NCBI RefSeq assembly: GCF_006715785.1
Contig: NZ_VFNX01000001.1
Coordinates: 2,122,501 to 2,186,500 of the forward strand
Length of the DNA: 64,000 nt
DNA from: Streptomyces puniciscabiei
GTDB taxonomy: Bacteria > Actinomycetota > Actinomycetes > Streptomycetales > Streptomycetaceae
Direction of reading: 5' to 3'
Positions 16,333-26,125 of the stretch are shown one piece after another (the first letter of the stretch is position 1; the number at the start of each line of letters is the position of its first letter). The translations under genes were made by a program, and so were the position numbers. The notes under the pieces are model-generated. The model was not told where the DNA came from, searched no databases, and saw only the letters and a program-made list of their open reading frames with translations.

Positions 16333-16590
16333 ATGAAGCCGCTGACGAAGACAGCCGGCGACAGGGACCGACGACACGGAGGAGCCGACACGACCACCCT
16401 CGCCCGCCCCACCCACGGCCGCATGATCGGCGGAGTGTGCGCAGCCCTGGCGCGGCGCTTCGGCACCTCGGCGACGACGATGCGGGTGATCTTCCTGCTG
16501 TCCTGCCTGCTGCCCGGCCCCCAGTTCCTGCTCTACATAGCGCTGTGGATCCTGCTGCCGGCCGAGGACAAGCCGCGTACCGCCTGGTGA
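16333..16590 (+). CDS. PspC domain protein (start codon ambiguous: ATG 16333 or ACG 16390)
   Basis: PspC family: TLARPTHGRMIGGVCAALARRFG followed by one membrane helix (MRVIFLLSCLLPGPQFLLYIALWILLPAE). The domain begins at residue 21 of the ATG-16333 product, whose first 19 residues are charged and family-atypical. GGAGGAG at 16378-16384 is spaced exactly five bases from an in-frame ACG (16390) followed by ACC ACC CTC GCC. This looks like an MTTLARPTHG start with ATG changed to ACG. Either ACG is used, the upstream ATG is used, or the base is a sequence error. The function is membrane-stress related by family only. Confidence 0.75.
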   Translation: MKPLTKTAGDRDRRHGGADTTTLARPTHGRMIGGVCAALARRFGTSATTMRVIFLLSCLLPGPQFLLYIALWILLPAEDKPRTAW

Positions 16591-16621
16591 CCACCCGGCT
16601 GCCCCGACCACCGCACGCGGG

Positions 16622-16666
16622 ACGCCGTCGGGGCGCCCCGGACTGACCGGGGCGCCCCGACGGCGT
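16622..16666. terminator. Very strong 20-bp perfect hairpin between convergent genes
   Basis: A 20-bp perfect inverted repeat with a 5-base loop (ACTGA) sits between stops at 16590 (+) and 16683 (-). Almost certainly a bidirectional terminator. Confidence 0.82.
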
Positions 16667-16682
16667 GGTACGGCAGCCGGTG

Positions 16683-17039
16683 TCACCCGAGGGAGAGTCC
16701 GTTCACCGGCAGGCCGTGCACGGGCGCGCCCTGCACGGGCAGTCCGCCGATGCGGCTGTGGAGCGGCCCGGTCGGCCCGCCGTGCAGCGCGTTCTCGACG
16801 GCCGGCTGCGTGGCGGCCATCCCCGCGCCCAGGGCGTCCTGCCCCCGGCTGAGGGCGTCGGCGGCGGCCGGCTGGTTCATGCCGGTGTCCCCGGCCGGCA
16901 GCGCGCCGGCGACGGTGCCGAGCGCCGGGGCCGCGTCCGGGACGGCCGGGGCCGCCGCGTTGGCCGCCCCCGCGCCGACGGCGGCGAAAGCGGCACCGAG
17001 GGCGGCGACACCGAGAGTCCTGACGGCAGAGTGCTTCAT
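16683..17039 (-). CDS. Small secreted protein, unknown function (118 aa)
   Basis: Signal peptide MKHSAVRTLGVAALGAAFAAVGAGAANA, then an Ala/Pro/Gly-rich mature chain ending in a GGLPVQGAPVHGLPVNGLSLG repeat-like tail. ATG 17039 follows AAGGACG. No cysteines and no known domain. The leader (MKHSAVRTLGVAALG) is of the kind seen in abundant Streptomyces secreted proteins. Confidence 0.7.
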   Translation of the reverse strand: MKHSAVRTLGVAALGAAFAAVGAGAANAAAPAVPDAAPALGTVAGALPAGDTGMNQPAAADALSRGQDALGAGMAATQPAVENALHGGPTGPLHSRIGGLPVQGAPVHGLPVNGLSLG

Positions 17040-17140
17040 GGTGAATGCGTCCTTGCAATAGGGGACGGAGAACAAAAACGATGAACGGTCCTTGACCGTA
17101 AACACGCCCGATCACCCGCCGCAAACACCGAAATGCGGAC

Positions 17141-17166
17141 GGGTTGTGAACCGCCTTTCACAACCC
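17141..17166 (-). terminator. Hairpin downstream of the adenosine deaminase gene
   Basis: A 9-bp stem GGGTTGTGA / TCACAACCC with an 8-base loop begins 22 bases beyond the stop on the minus strand. Confidence 0.55.
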
Positions 17167-17187
17167 ACCCGCCGCGCCGAGCCGCCG

Positions 17188-18351
17188 CTATCCTTCCGAA
17201 CCGGCAGACCCGCTGGTGGAGGCCGTCTGCCGGAACAGCCATTCGGATTTCAGTTCCGCATATCCGGGCTTGATGACGTCATTGATCATGCCGAGTCGTT
17301 CATCGAAAGGAATGAAGGCCGACTTCATTGCATTGACCGAAAACCACCCGAGATCGTCGAGCGTGTAACCGAACGCCTCGACGAGATGCTCGAATTCCTG
17401 GCTCATACTGGTGTGCGACATCAGCCGGTTGTCGGTGTTCACGGTGGCCCGGAAGTGCAGCCGGCGCAGCAGCCCGATCGGGTGCTCGGCGTAGGAGGGC
17501 GCCGCCCCGGTCTGCAGGTTGGAGCTGGGGCACAGCTCCAGCGGGATCCGCTTGTCGCGGACGTACGACGCCAGCCGGCCCAGGGTGACGGAGCCGTCCT
17601 CGTGGACCTCGATGTCGTCGATGATCCGCACCCCGTGCCCGAGCCGGTCGGCGCCGCACCACTGCAGGGCCTGCCAGATGGACGGCAGCCCGAAGGCCTC
17701 GCCGGCGTGGATGGTGAAGTGGTTGTTCTCCCGCTTGAGGTACTCGAAGGCGTCCAGGTGCCGGGTGGGCGGGTAGCCCGCCTCGGCGCCCGCGATGTCG
17801 AAGCCGACGACTCCGAAGTCCCGGTAGCGGTTGGCGAGTTCGGCGATCTCCAGGGAGCGGGCGGCGTGCCGCATGGCGGTCAGCAGGGCGCCCACCCGGA
17901 TGCGGCGGCCGTCCTCCCGGGCGAGCCGCTCGCCCTGCCGGAACCCCTCGTTGACGGCCTCGACGACCTCTTCGAGGGTGAGCCCCTTTTCAAGGTGCTG
18001 TTCGGGGGCGTACCGCACCTCGGCGTAGACGACCCCGTCCTCGGCGAGGTCCTCGGCGCACTCGCGGGCGACCCGGACGAGCGCCTCCCGCGTCTGCATC
18101 ACGCCGACGGTGTGCCTGAAGGTCTCCAGATACCGTTCCAGCGAGCCGGAGTCGGCGGCCTCGCGGAACCAGATGCCCAGCTTGTCCGGATCGGTCTCGG
18201 GCAGCTCCGAGTAACCGCTCTCCCGGGCCAGTTCGACGACGGTTCCGGGGCGGAGCCCGCCGTCGAGATGATCGTGCAGCAGAACCTTGGGTGCCCGGCG
18301 GATCTGGTCCGGCGTCGGAACGGCCCCACTTGGTGCAGTCTGGCTCGTCAT
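17188..18351 (-). CDS. add: Adenosine deaminase
   Basis: Zinc hydrolase converting adenosine and deoxyadenosine to (deoxy)inosine. 387 residues. The metal-binding motif [19 protein letters not shown] (catalytic Glu), DRLGHGVRI and a final metal Asp in [12 protein letters not shown] are all present. ATG 18351 lies seven bases after a -10-like TACAGT, so translation is probably leaderless. Operator at 18368-18379. The product feeds PNP at 1729; the genes are 16 kb apart but share the operator. Confidence 0.94.
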   Translation of the reverse strand: MTSQTAPSGAVPTPDQIRRAPKVLLHDHLDGGLRPGTVVELARESGYSELPETDPDKLGIWFREAADSGSLERYLETFRHTVGVMQTREALVRVARECAEDLAEDGVVYAEVRYAPEQHLEKGLTLEEVVEAVNEGFRQGERLAREDGRRIRVGALLTAMRHAARSLEIAELANRYRDFGVVGFDIAGAEAGYPPTRHLDAFEYLKRENNHFTIHAGEAFGLPSIWQALQWCGADRLGHGVRIIDDIEVHEDGSVTLGRLASYVRDKRIPLELCPSSNLQTGAAPSYAEHPIGLLRRLHFRATVNTDNRLMSHTSMSQEFEHLVEAFGYTLDDLGWFSVNAMKSAFIPFDERLGMINDVIKPGYAELKSEWLFRQTASTSGSAGSEG

Positions 18352-18367
18352 TTCCGCACTGTAACGC

Positions 18368-18379
18368 CTACGCGCGTAG
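18368..18379. promoter_or_regulatory. Nucleoside-regulon operator, site 3 (adenosine deaminase)
   Basis: Perfect CTACGCGCGTAG in the spacer upstream of minus-strand -10 TACAGT (18363-18358), itself seven bases from the ATG at 18351. Confidence 0.78.
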
Positions 18380-18485
18380 AGATGCTGGTGAACGCGACAG
18401 CTCCGCGGGGGCGGTTTTCCGTCGATACGCAACGGTGACCGCGCGTACGGGTTTCGTACACCGCCCCTTCTGACACTGTTCTGTC

Positions 18486-19247
18486 ATGGGACAGCAAGCG
18501 ACACCGGTCCGAACGGCCGGGCTGGGAAAGGCGGTCGGTCCGGTGCCGACGGCGGTGAGCGGAGCGGTGCTGTTGCTCCCCGGCGGAGAGGAGGTCTCCG
18601 CCCGCAGGCCGTCCCCCGTCCGGGCGACGCTCGCGCTGCGCTCGCTGGGCCGACGGCTCGCTCGCGCGGGCCGGGAGGAGGGGCTGGCCGTCCACACCGT
18701 CCACTACCGGTGCCGGGGCTGGAACGGCAGCGAGGCGCAGCTGGCCGCGGACGCCGAGTGGGCCGCCGACGAGGTCGTACGGCGGTACGGGGACGTTCCC
18801 GTGTGCCTGGTCGGGGTGGACATGGGCGGACGGGCGGCACTGCGGGCGGGCGGGCACGAGGCGGTCAACTCCGTTGTGGCGCTTGCCCCTTGGCTGCCCG
18901 AGGACGACGTGGCCGCGCCTGCCGAGCCGGTGAAGCAGCTGGTGGGGCGGCGGGTGCTGATCGTGCACGGCACGAATGACGAGCGGACCGATCCCGAGCT
19001 GTCGTTCCGGTTCGCGGCACGGGCGAAGAAGGTGAATCGGGAGGTGTGCCGGTTCGAAGTCCATTCCGACGGGCACCGGTTGCAGGGGCATCGGGATGAA
19101 GTCGCCTGTCTGGCCATTGATTTCATGAGGGGCGCGTTGTTCGGACACTCCTTGTCCCGCCCTGTCGAGGATGCGCTTGCGGCCCCGCCTCCCATCGGGC
19201 TCCGGATGCCGTTGGCTGCGGGGTTCGGCAAGTCGTTGAAGCGCTAG
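18486..19247 (+). CDS. Alpha/beta hydrolase-fold protein with Asp at the nucleophile elbow
   Basis: 253 residues with an alpha/beta hydrolase core. The strand-elbow motif reads CLVGVDMGGRAAL where G-x-S-x-G is expected, so the nucleophile position is Asp, not Ser. Candidate acid and base are visible (VLIVHGTNDERTDPE, EVHSDGHRLQGH). Asp nucleophiles occur in dehalogenases and epoxide hydrolases, but the rest resembles dienelactone-hydrolase-like proteins, so it may instead be a non-hydrolytic homologue. ATG 18486 follows the adenosine deaminase promoter region divergently. Confidence 0.75.
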   Translation: MGQQATPVRTAGLGKAVGPVPTAVSGAVLLLPGGEEVSARRPSPVRATLALRSLGRRLARAGREEGLAVHTVHYRCRGWNGSEAQLAADAEWAADEVVRRYGDVPVCLVGVDMGGRAALRAGGHEAVNSVVALAPWLPEDDVAAPAEPVKQLVGRRVLIVHGTNDERTDPELSFRFAARAKKVNREVCRFEVHSDGHRLQGHRDEVACLAIDFMRGALFGHSLSRPVEDALAAPPPIGLRMPLAAGFGKSLKR

Positions 19248-19250
19248 CGC

Positions 19251-20213
19251 TCAGGTGGGCAGCAAGTTGCCCCTTCTTGAAAGCAGGAACTTCTTGAACG
19301 CGGCCACCGGGGGTGTGTCCGGGCGGTCCGCCGGCCACGCCACGCCGATCTCCCGCACCGCTCTCGGGGCCGTGACCGTCAGTTCCACGACCCCCGGTCT
19401 CGGGACCGTCGGCGGCGGGAGCAGGGCGACTCCCAGGCCCGCCGCCACCAGGCCCCTCAGCGTCTCCGCCTCCTCTCCCTCGAAAGCGACCCTCGGACGG
19501 AAGCCGGCCTCCTGGCACAACGAGTCGAAGATGCGGCGCAGGCCGTAGCCGGGTTCCAGGGTGACGAAGGTTTCCTCGGACGCCTCGGCGAGGCGGATGC
19601 GGCGGCGGGTGGCCAGGCGGTGGTCGGCGGGGACGACGAGGCGGAGTTTCTGCTCGTCCAGGCGGCGGGCGACCAGGTCGGGGGCGTCGGGGACGGGTGA
19701 GGTGAGACAGAGGTCCAGTTCGCCGGCGCGCAGGCGTTCCAGCATGGCCTCGCCGTAGTTCTGGACCAGGCTGAAGCGCACACGCGGATGATCCTCGCGG
19801 AAGGCGTGCAGGAGGCCGGGGACCGTCTCGGCGCCCATGGTGTGCAGGAAGCCGAAGGCGACCTTGCCGGTGGACGGGTCGGCGTCGGCGCGCACCTCCT
19901 CGGCGGCCCGCTCGATCTCGGCGAGGGCGCGTTCGACCGAGGTGAGGAAGGTGCGGCCGGCCGGGGTGAGGGAGACCGTGCGGCCGTGCCGGGCGAACAG
20001 GTCGACGCCCAGGTCCTGCTCCAGGCGGGCCATCGCGCGGGAGAGGGTGGACTGGGGGACGTTCATCTCGTGGGCGGCGCGGGTGACGTGCTCGGTGCGG
20101 GCCACGCCGGCGAAGTACGCGAGGCGGGGCGCCAGCACCCTCGACATCCCGGACATGTCTTCTGTGTCACTGTTCGGTGACAGGCGAGGCTGTGAGCTCT
20201 GCTGATGCGGCAT
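19251..20213 (-). CDS. LysR-family transcriptional regulator
   Basis: 320 residues. The N-terminal winged HTH (YFAGVARTEHVTRAAHEMNVPQSTLSRAMARLEQDLGVDLFARHG) and LysR effector domain (GKVAFGFLHTMGAETVPGLLHAFREDHPRVRFSL) are clear. Divergent from the MFS gene at 20277, with a 63-base intergenic region carrying a T-N11-A dyad. Stop only 4 bases from the hydrolase stop (convergent). It likely senses a small molecule exported by the MFS pump. Confidence 0.9.
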   Translation of the reverse strand: MPHQQSSQPRLSPNSDTEDMSGMSRVLAPRLAYFAGVARTEHVTRAAHEMNVPQSTLSRAMARLEQDLGVDLFARHGRTVSLTPAGRTFLTSVERALAEIERAAEEVRADADPSTGKVAFGFLHTMGAETVPGLLHAFREDHPRVRFSLVQNYGEAMLERLRAGELDLCLTSPVPDAPDLVARRLDEQKLRLVVPADHRLATRRRIRLAEASEETFVTLEPGYGLRRIFDSLCQEAGFRPRVAFEGEEAETLRGLVAAGLGVALLPPPTVPRPGVVELTVTAPRAVREIGVAWPADRPDTPPVAAFKKFLLSRRGNLLPT

Positions 20214-20231
20214 GGGAACGATTATGGCGAT

Positions 20232-20244
20232 TCCATGCATTGGA
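20232..20244. promoter_or_regulatory. Putative LysR box (T-N11-A dyad)
   Basis: TCCATGCATTGGA fits T-N11-A with TCCA/TGGA half-sites and lies between the divergent LysR and MFS genes, where LysR regulators normally bind. Confidence 0.5.
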
Positions 20245-20276
20245 CGGATGAGACGGGTTGTCCATACGGTCGAGGC

Positions 20277-21572
20277 ATGTCTCCCGCCAGTACCGGGGCG
20301 TCCACCACCGTGGGCGCCGCAACGACCGTCCCCGTCTCCGACACCTCCGCCGCCGACTCCCGTATGACCCCGGGCGGGCCCGGCTACCGCCGGATGAGCC
20401 TCGCCCTCTTCCTCGCCGGTGTGGCGACCTTCGCCCTCCTGTACTCCACGCAGGCCCTGCTGCCGCTGATCTCCGGCGAGTTCGGGGTCGCGGCGAGCGA
20501 GGCGAGCTGGACCGTGGCGGCCGCGACCGGCGGGCTGGCCCTGTTCGTGCTGCCGATGAGCGCCCTGTCCGAGCGCTTCGGCCGCCGTACGGTGATGACG
20601 GCCTCGCTGGCCGTCGCCGTGACCGTGGGACTGCTGGTGCCGTTCGCGCCGTCGCTCGGCGTGCTGGTGGTGCTGCGGGCGGTGCAGGGCGCGGCGCTGG
20701 CCGGTCTGCCGGCCTCGGCACAGGCCTATCTGGCCGAGGAGGTCCGGCCCAAGGCGCTGGTCACGGCGATCGGGCTGTTCGTCGCGGGCAACAGCGTGGG
20801 CGGCATGAGCGGCCGGGTGATCACCGGCTGGGTGGCCCAGGAGTGGGGCTGGCGGGTGGCCGTCGGCGTGATCGGCGTGGTCGCCGTCGGGTGCGCGCTC
20901 GCCTTCCGGCTGCTGCTGCCGGCGCCGCGGCACTTCACGGCCGGCTCGCTGCGGCCCCGGGTGCTGCTCGGCACGGTCCGCGAGCACCTCGCGAACCCGC
21001 TGCTGCGGAGGCTGTACGCGATCGGCGCGCTGTTCATGACGGTGTTCGGCGGCGTGTACACGGTGATCGGCTACCGGTTGACGGGCGCGCCGTTCGGGCT
21101 GCCGCAGGGCATCATCGGCTCGATCTTCCTGGTCTACCTGGTGGGTACGGCCTCGGCGTCCACGGCGGGCCGCCTGGTGGGCCGGCTCGGCCGCCGGGGC
21201 GCGCTGTACCTGGCCGGCGGTACGACGGCGGCGGGCCTGCTGCTCTCGCTGGTCCCCTCGCTGCCGCTGGTCCTGCTGGGCCTGGTGCTGATCACGGCGG
21301 GTTTCTTCGCGGGCCACGCGGTCGCCTCCTCGGCGGTCAGCAAGACGGCCACGCGGGGTCGCGCCCAGGCCTCGGCCCTGTACCAGTCCATGTACTACAT
21401 CGGCTCCAGCGTCGGGAGCACGGTCGGCGCGATCGCGTTCCACGCGGACGGCTGGGGCGGCACGGTGGGGGTCGGTCTGCTGGCGGTCGTCGGCGTCGTG
21501 ACGATCACGGTGCTCGGCACCCGCGCGGCCCGGGTGGCGGCGCGGCGCCCGGCCGTGGCCAACGCGCACTGA
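20277..21572 (+). CDS. MFS transporter (drug/sugar efflux, YnfM-like)
   Basis: 431 residues with 12 predicted membrane helices. Motif-A-like loops (ALSERFGRRTVMTASLA in the N-half, GRLVGRLGRRGALYLAGG in the C-half) are those of DHA1-type efflux proteins. A roughly 35-residue Ser/Thr/Ala-rich N-terminus precedes helix 1. ATG 20277 was chosen; ATG 20235 is in frame. Likely controlled by the divergent LysR protein. Substrate unknown. Confidence 0.85.
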   Translation: MSPASTGASTTVGAATTVPVSDTSAADSRMTPGGPGYRRMSLALFLAGVATFALLYSTQALLPLISGEFGVAASEASWTVAAATGGLALFVLPMSALSERFGRRTVMTASLAVAVTVGLLVPFAPSLGVLVVLRAVQGAALAGLPASAQAYLAEEVRPKALVTAIGLFVAGNSVGGMSGRVITGWVAQEWGWRVAVGVIGVVAVGCALAFRLLLPAPRHFTAGSLRPRVLLGTVREHLANPLLRRLYAIGALFMTVFGGVYTVIGYRLTGAPFGLPQGIIGSIFLVYLVGTASASTAGRLVGRLGRRGALYLAGGTTAAGLLLSLVPSLPLVLLGLVLITAGFFAGHAVASSAVSKTATRGRAQASALYQSMYYIGSSVGSTVGAIAFHADGWGGTVGVGLLAVVGVVTITVLGTRAARVAARRPAVANAH

Positions 21573-21584
21573 GGAGCACCCTGA

Positions 21585-21653
21585 AGGGGCGCGAGGCTGT
21601 GTCCGACAAGCGGCTCCGCCGCGTGGGCGCGAGCAACCACGACGGACCCTCGG
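21585..21653 (+). repeat. Dispersed intergenic repeat, copy 1
   Basis: A GC-rich element starting AGGGGCGCGAGGCTGT and containing CGGCTCCGCCGCG and CCACGACG in the same order and spacing as the copy at 56575-56637. It lies just after the MFS stop. The family is widespread at gene ends in Streptomyces genomes. The rest of the 235-base gap shows nothing else. Confidence 0.7.
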
Positions 21654-21807
21654 CCGCCCGCGAACAGCACCACCCGAGTTCTGCGGCGCACCACCCTCAC
21701 CTGCGCGTTTCCCGACTCCGGGCGCCATTGTCAGTGCCCTGCGGTAGCTTCCAAGTGCTGGGGCGCAAGGAAGCGCCGCAGGGAACGGCCACAGGGGTGG
21801 GTGGACG

Positions 21808-22821
21808 ATGGGTGACAGCACGGCGACGGCGGACCTCGACGTCGCACTGGAGAAGCACCGGACCGAACTGACCGGCTACTGCTACCGCATGCTCGGCTCC
21901 TCCTTCGAGGCCGAGGACGCGGTGCAGGACACCCTGGTGCGGGCCTGGCGGAGCCATGAGAAGTTCGAGGGCCGCTCCAGCCTGCGCTCGTGGCTGTACC
22001 GGATCGCGACGAACGTGTGCCTGGACATGCTGACGGCGGGCAACAAGCGGGCGAGGCCGATGGACCTGACGGACTCGACACCGCTCGCGCAGGCCGCGCT
22101 CTCCCCGCGCCCCGACCACACCTGGCTGGAGCCGATGCCGGACGCGCGCGTGCTGCCCACGGTCGACGACCCGGCGGAGGCCGCCGTCGCCAAGGAGTCG
22201 ATCCGGCTGGCCTTCATGGCGGCCCTGCAGCAGCTGCCGCCCAAGCAGCGGGCGGTGCTGATCCTGCGCGAGGTGCTGGCCTGGAAGGCGAGCGAGGTCG
22301 CCGAGCTGCTGGACACCTCGGTCGCCTCGGTCAACAGCGCGCTGCAGCGGGCACGGGCCACGCTCGCCGAGCGCGCGGACGCGAGCCCCGAGGGCGCGGT
22401 GTCCGATCCTCTCGACGAGGAGCAGCAAAAACTCCTGGAGCGCTATGTCAAGGCCTTCCAGGGCTACGACATGACGGCGCTGACGGCGCTGCTGCACGAG
22501 GACGCCGTCATGACGATGCCGCCGTTCGACCTGTGGCTGCGCGGCCATGCCGACATCACCGGTTTCATGTCGACGCTCGGTGCCTCCTGCGCCGGCTCGC
22601 GGCTGCTGCCGGTACAGGTCAACGGCCTGCCGGGGTTCGCGCACTACAAGCCGGACGAGGAGAAGGGCGGTTTTGCTCCCTGGGCCGTGCAGGTGCTGGA
22701 GCTGTCAGGGGGCCGGATCACCGGTTTCCACTGTTTCCTCGACACCAAGCGCTGGTTCCCGCTCTTCGGTCTGCCCCTCCACCTGGAAGCGGAGCCCGAC
22801 GAGGTCGAGCAGGGCGGGTAG
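21808..22821 (+). CDS. ECF sigma factor with C-terminal SnoaL-like domain
   Basis: 337 residues. Region 2 (LTGYCYRMLGSSFEAEDAVQDTLVRAWRSHEKFEGRSSLRSWLYRIATNVCLDML) and region 4 (LPPKQRAVLILREVLAWKASEVAELLDTSVASVNSALQRARATL) are followed from about 210 by a SnoaL/NTF2-like domain (ERYVKAFQGYDMTALTALLHEDAVMTMPPF). That is the SigG/SigJ-type arrangement, where the fused domain tunes activity and no separate anti-sigma factor is needed. Its last 117 bases overlap the convergent STAS gene. Confidence 0.9.
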   Translation: MGDSTATADLDVALEKHRTELTGYCYRMLGSSFEAEDAVQDTLVRAWRSHEKFEGRSSLRSWLYRIATNVCLDMLTAGNKRARPMDLTDSTPLAQAALSPRPDHTWLEPMPDARVLPTVDDPAEAAVAKESIRLAFMAALQQLPPKQRAVLILREVLAWKASEVAELLDTSVASVNSALQRARATLAERADASPEGAVSDPLDEEQQKLLERYVKAFQGYDMTALTALLHEDAVMTMPPFDLWLRGHADITGFMSTLGASCAGSRLLPVQVNGLPGFAHYKPDEEKGGFAPWAVQVLELSGGRITGFHCFLDTKRWFPLFGLPLHLEAEPDEVEQGG

Positions 22822-23091
22822 CGCCGGATCGGGGTCCCGCAGCCGGATCCGCCCGCCGGCCCGGCGGGCGGCCAGCTCCAGCCGCGCCAGCAGGTCCACG
22901 GCGGCCAGGCCCGGCGGCCCGAGCCCGCCCACGTCGCACACGACGACGCGGGCGCCCTCGCCCGCCAGCAGCGACTGCACCTGGGCGCACAGCCCCGCCA
23001 CCTCGTCCCGGGTGACGGGGCCGGGCAGCACGAGCACGGCGGGTTCCTCGACGTCCACGTGCGGTAGACCGGCGGTCCGGGCGGAACTCAT
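22705..23091 (-). CDS. STAS-domain protein (anti-sigma factor antagonist-like)
   Basis: 128 residues with a STAS fold: AVLVLPGPVTRDEVAGLCAQVQSLLAG, ARVVVCDVGGLGPPGLAAVDLLARLELAARRAGGRIRLRDPDPALPALLDLVGL. The position usually holding the phosphorylatable Ser (D-x-S-G-v) reads DVGGLGPPGL, so classical SpoIIAA-type phospho-switching is doubtful. ATG 23091. The 3' end runs antiparallel into the ECF sigma gene (22705-22821). Confidence 0.8.
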   Translation of the reverse strand: MSSARTAGLPHVDVEEPAVLVLPGPVTRDEVAGLCAQVQSLLAGEGARVVVCDVGGLGPPGLAAVDLLARLELAARRAGGRIRLRDPDPALPALLDLVGLRFQVEGQTEEREPALGVEETVETGDPAP

Positions 23092-23158
23092 CGGTACGGA
23101 TCATCATCGGCACAGATCACATTGACCGATTCCCTCTGCTCCTCGGAGGGTTGGCCGT

Positions 23159-24073
23159 GTGACGGGGGTGCTGAGCGGGTTCGCGGTGATCGCGGTCGTC
23201 ATCGGGGTGGGCTATGTGCTCGGGCGGCGCGGGACGCTCGGGGCGCAGGGCGGCGAGGTGCTGACCCGGCTGGCCTTCACGGTGGCGGGCCCCGCGCTCC
23301 TGTTCACGACCCTCGCGCGCGCGGACCTGGCGGTGCTCTTCTCGGCACGGCTGCTGGTGACGGCGCTGAGCACGGCGGTGGTCGCCGGGGTGTTCGTGGC
23401 GGTCGGTGCCGTACGACGCTGGGGCGTGGGCCGTACGACGATCGGTGCCCTGTGCTCCGGTTACGTCAACTCGGGCAACCTCGGTATCCCGATCGCGGCG
23501 TACGTCCTGGGCGACGCCTCCCTGGTGGCGCCGGTGCTGCTCTTCCAGGTGGTGCTGGTGACGCCGGTCGCGCTGACGGTCCTGGACCTGTCCGGCATGG
23601 GCGAGAAGGGCACGGTGTGGCGGCGCCTGCTGACGCCGCTGCGGAATCCGATCGCGGTGGGCTCGCTGACGGGTGTGGTGGTGTCGGCGGCGGGCGTGCA
23701 CGTCCCGGGCCCCCTCATGCACCCCCTCAGCCTGATCGGCGGCATGTCCGTCCCGGCGGCACTGCTGGCCTTCGGCATGTCACTGCACGGCAGTTCGGCC
23801 CCGGGCCGGGGACGGGACCGCCAACTGGTCCTGCTGTCCGTGGCGTTGAAGTCCGTGGGCCAGCCGCTGGTGGCGTGGGCGCTGGCGACGGCGGTCTTCG
23901 ACCTGCACGGTGCCGCGCTGCTGGACGTGGTGGTCACCTCGGCCCTCCCCGCCGCGCAGAACCTCTTCACCTACGCCGGCCGCTATCGCGTGGCCGAGGG
24001 CCTGGCCCGCGAGTCGATCCTGCTGTCGACCGTGGTGCCGGTGTTGGTGGGGGTGGCGGCGGTATTGGGGTGA
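23159..24073 (+). CDS. AEC-family transporter (auxin efflux carrier type)
   Basis: 304 residues, about ten membrane helices in the two five-helix repeats of the AEC family. Characteristic GYVNSGNLGIPIAAYVLGD and a C-terminal ALPAAQNLFTYAGRY are present. GTG 23159 has GGAGGG upstream. Probably exports or imports small organic acids; substrate unknown. Divergent from the STAS gene, convergent with Uma2 with a 7-base gap. Confidence 0.87.
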   Translation: MTGVLSGFAVIAVVIGVGYVLGRRGTLGAQGGEVLTRLAFTVAGPALLFTTLARADLAVLFSARLLVTALSTAVVAGVFVAVGAVRRWGVGRTTIGALCSGYVNSGNLGIPIAAYVLGDASLVAPVLLFQVVLVTPVALTVLDLSGMGEKGTVWRRLLTPLRNPIAVGSLTGVVVSAAGVHVPGPLMHPLSLIGGMSVPAALLAFGMSLHGSSAPGRGRDRQLVLLSVALKSVGQPLVAWALATAVFDLHGAALLDVVVTSALPAAQNLFTYAGRYRVAEGLARESILLSTVVPVLVGVAAVLG

Positions 24074-24080
24074 GGCCGGG

Positions 24081-24674
24081 TCAGCCGACGGGGAATTCGC
24101 TGGTGTCGAGCTTCAGGCTGAACGGCTCCGGAAGCAGGAACTCATCGCCGAACTTGCCGGCACGCAGAACGCGATAGACGTCACCGTGCGGCTCACCGTA
24201 CAACGTGATGGTTGGGCCCCCGGGCGCCCAGTTGTCGATGAGAAGGTAGAGCGGAACGCCCGCCTGAGCGTATCCGGCGGCCTTCTTGATGCGGTCGTTG
24301 CTGGCGTTCGACTTCGAAGTGATCTCGACGACCAACTCAGCCGCAGCCGCCGGGATGTAGTTGCGCTTCTCCGCGCGCAGTACCTCCCTCGGTGCCACCG
24401 CAAGGTCGGGCATATAGAGCCCGCCGCGGGATGGCACGGCCGTGCCCAACGTCTGGTAGATGCCCCAATCCCTGGGGATGACCTGGTACAGCTCGCGCTG
24501 TACCAGGTCGGCAATGTCGTTGTGGGCGTTGGACGGCGGTGGTGCCACGGTGACGATCCCCTCGATGATCTCCACCTTGCAGCCCTCTGGCGCGTCCGTC
24601 TCCTGCCAGATCCGGACGACGTCGTCCCACTCGTGGCCGCTGGCCGTCGAGTGGTCAACGGTGAGTGCGCTCAT
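24081..24674 (-). CDS. Uma2-family (DUF820) putative endonuclease-fold protein
   Basis: 197 residues of the Uma2/DUF820 family, a PD-(D/E)XK nuclease fold. The catalytic-type pattern is visible as PDLAVAP then AELVVEITSKSN. LYLLIDNWAPGGPTITLY follows. Abundant and often single-copy scattered in Streptomyces; a nuclease activity is not established. Terminator-like hairpin upstream at 24714 belongs to the deoA operon. Confidence 0.88.
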   Translation of the reverse strand: MSALTVDHSTASGHEWDDVVRIWQETDAPEGCKVEIIEGIVTVAPPPSNAHNDIADLVQRELYQVIPRDWGIYQTLGTAVPSRGGLYMPDLAVAPREVLRAEKRNYIPAAAAELVVEITSKSNASNDRIKKAAGYAQAGVPLYLLIDNWAPGGPTITLYGEPHGDVYRVLRAGKFGDEFLLPEPFSLKLDTSEFPVG

Positions 24675-24713
24675 GGCGGTCTCCTATCGGTGCGTCACCG
24701 ATCTCAGCATGCC

Positions 24714-24747
24714 GAACGGGGCCGGTGGTGGTCCACCGGCCCCGTTC
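24714..24747 (-). terminator. Terminator of the nucleoside importer/cdd/deoA operon
   Basis: A 15-bp perfect stem with loop TGGT lies 20 bases beyond the deoA stop on the minus strand. Confidence 0.82.
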
Positions 24748-24767
24748 ACCCGAACGATATCCCCTGG

Positions 24768-26051
<1,284 letters not shown>

Positions 26052-26087
26052 GGCGGGTGTGGTTCCTTCCGGGAGGTGCGAAGTGTG

Positions 26088-26118
26088 CGGCCCCCCTGCG
26101 AGCGGGGCAGGGGGGCCG
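26088..26118 (-). other. Intercistronic hairpin between cdd and deoA
   Basis: CGGCCCCCCTGC pairs with GCAGGGGGGCCG in the 74-base gap between cdd and deoA. No new promoter or operator is visible, so this may attenuate read-through or stabilise the upstream mRNA. Confidence 0.55.
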
Positions 26119-26125
26119 TACGGCA

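Noticed and set aside
19045..19085. tRNA-like TTCGA loop (GGTTCGAAGTCC)
   Set aside because: It is inside the hydrolase reading frame and no acceptor or anticodon stems can be paired.
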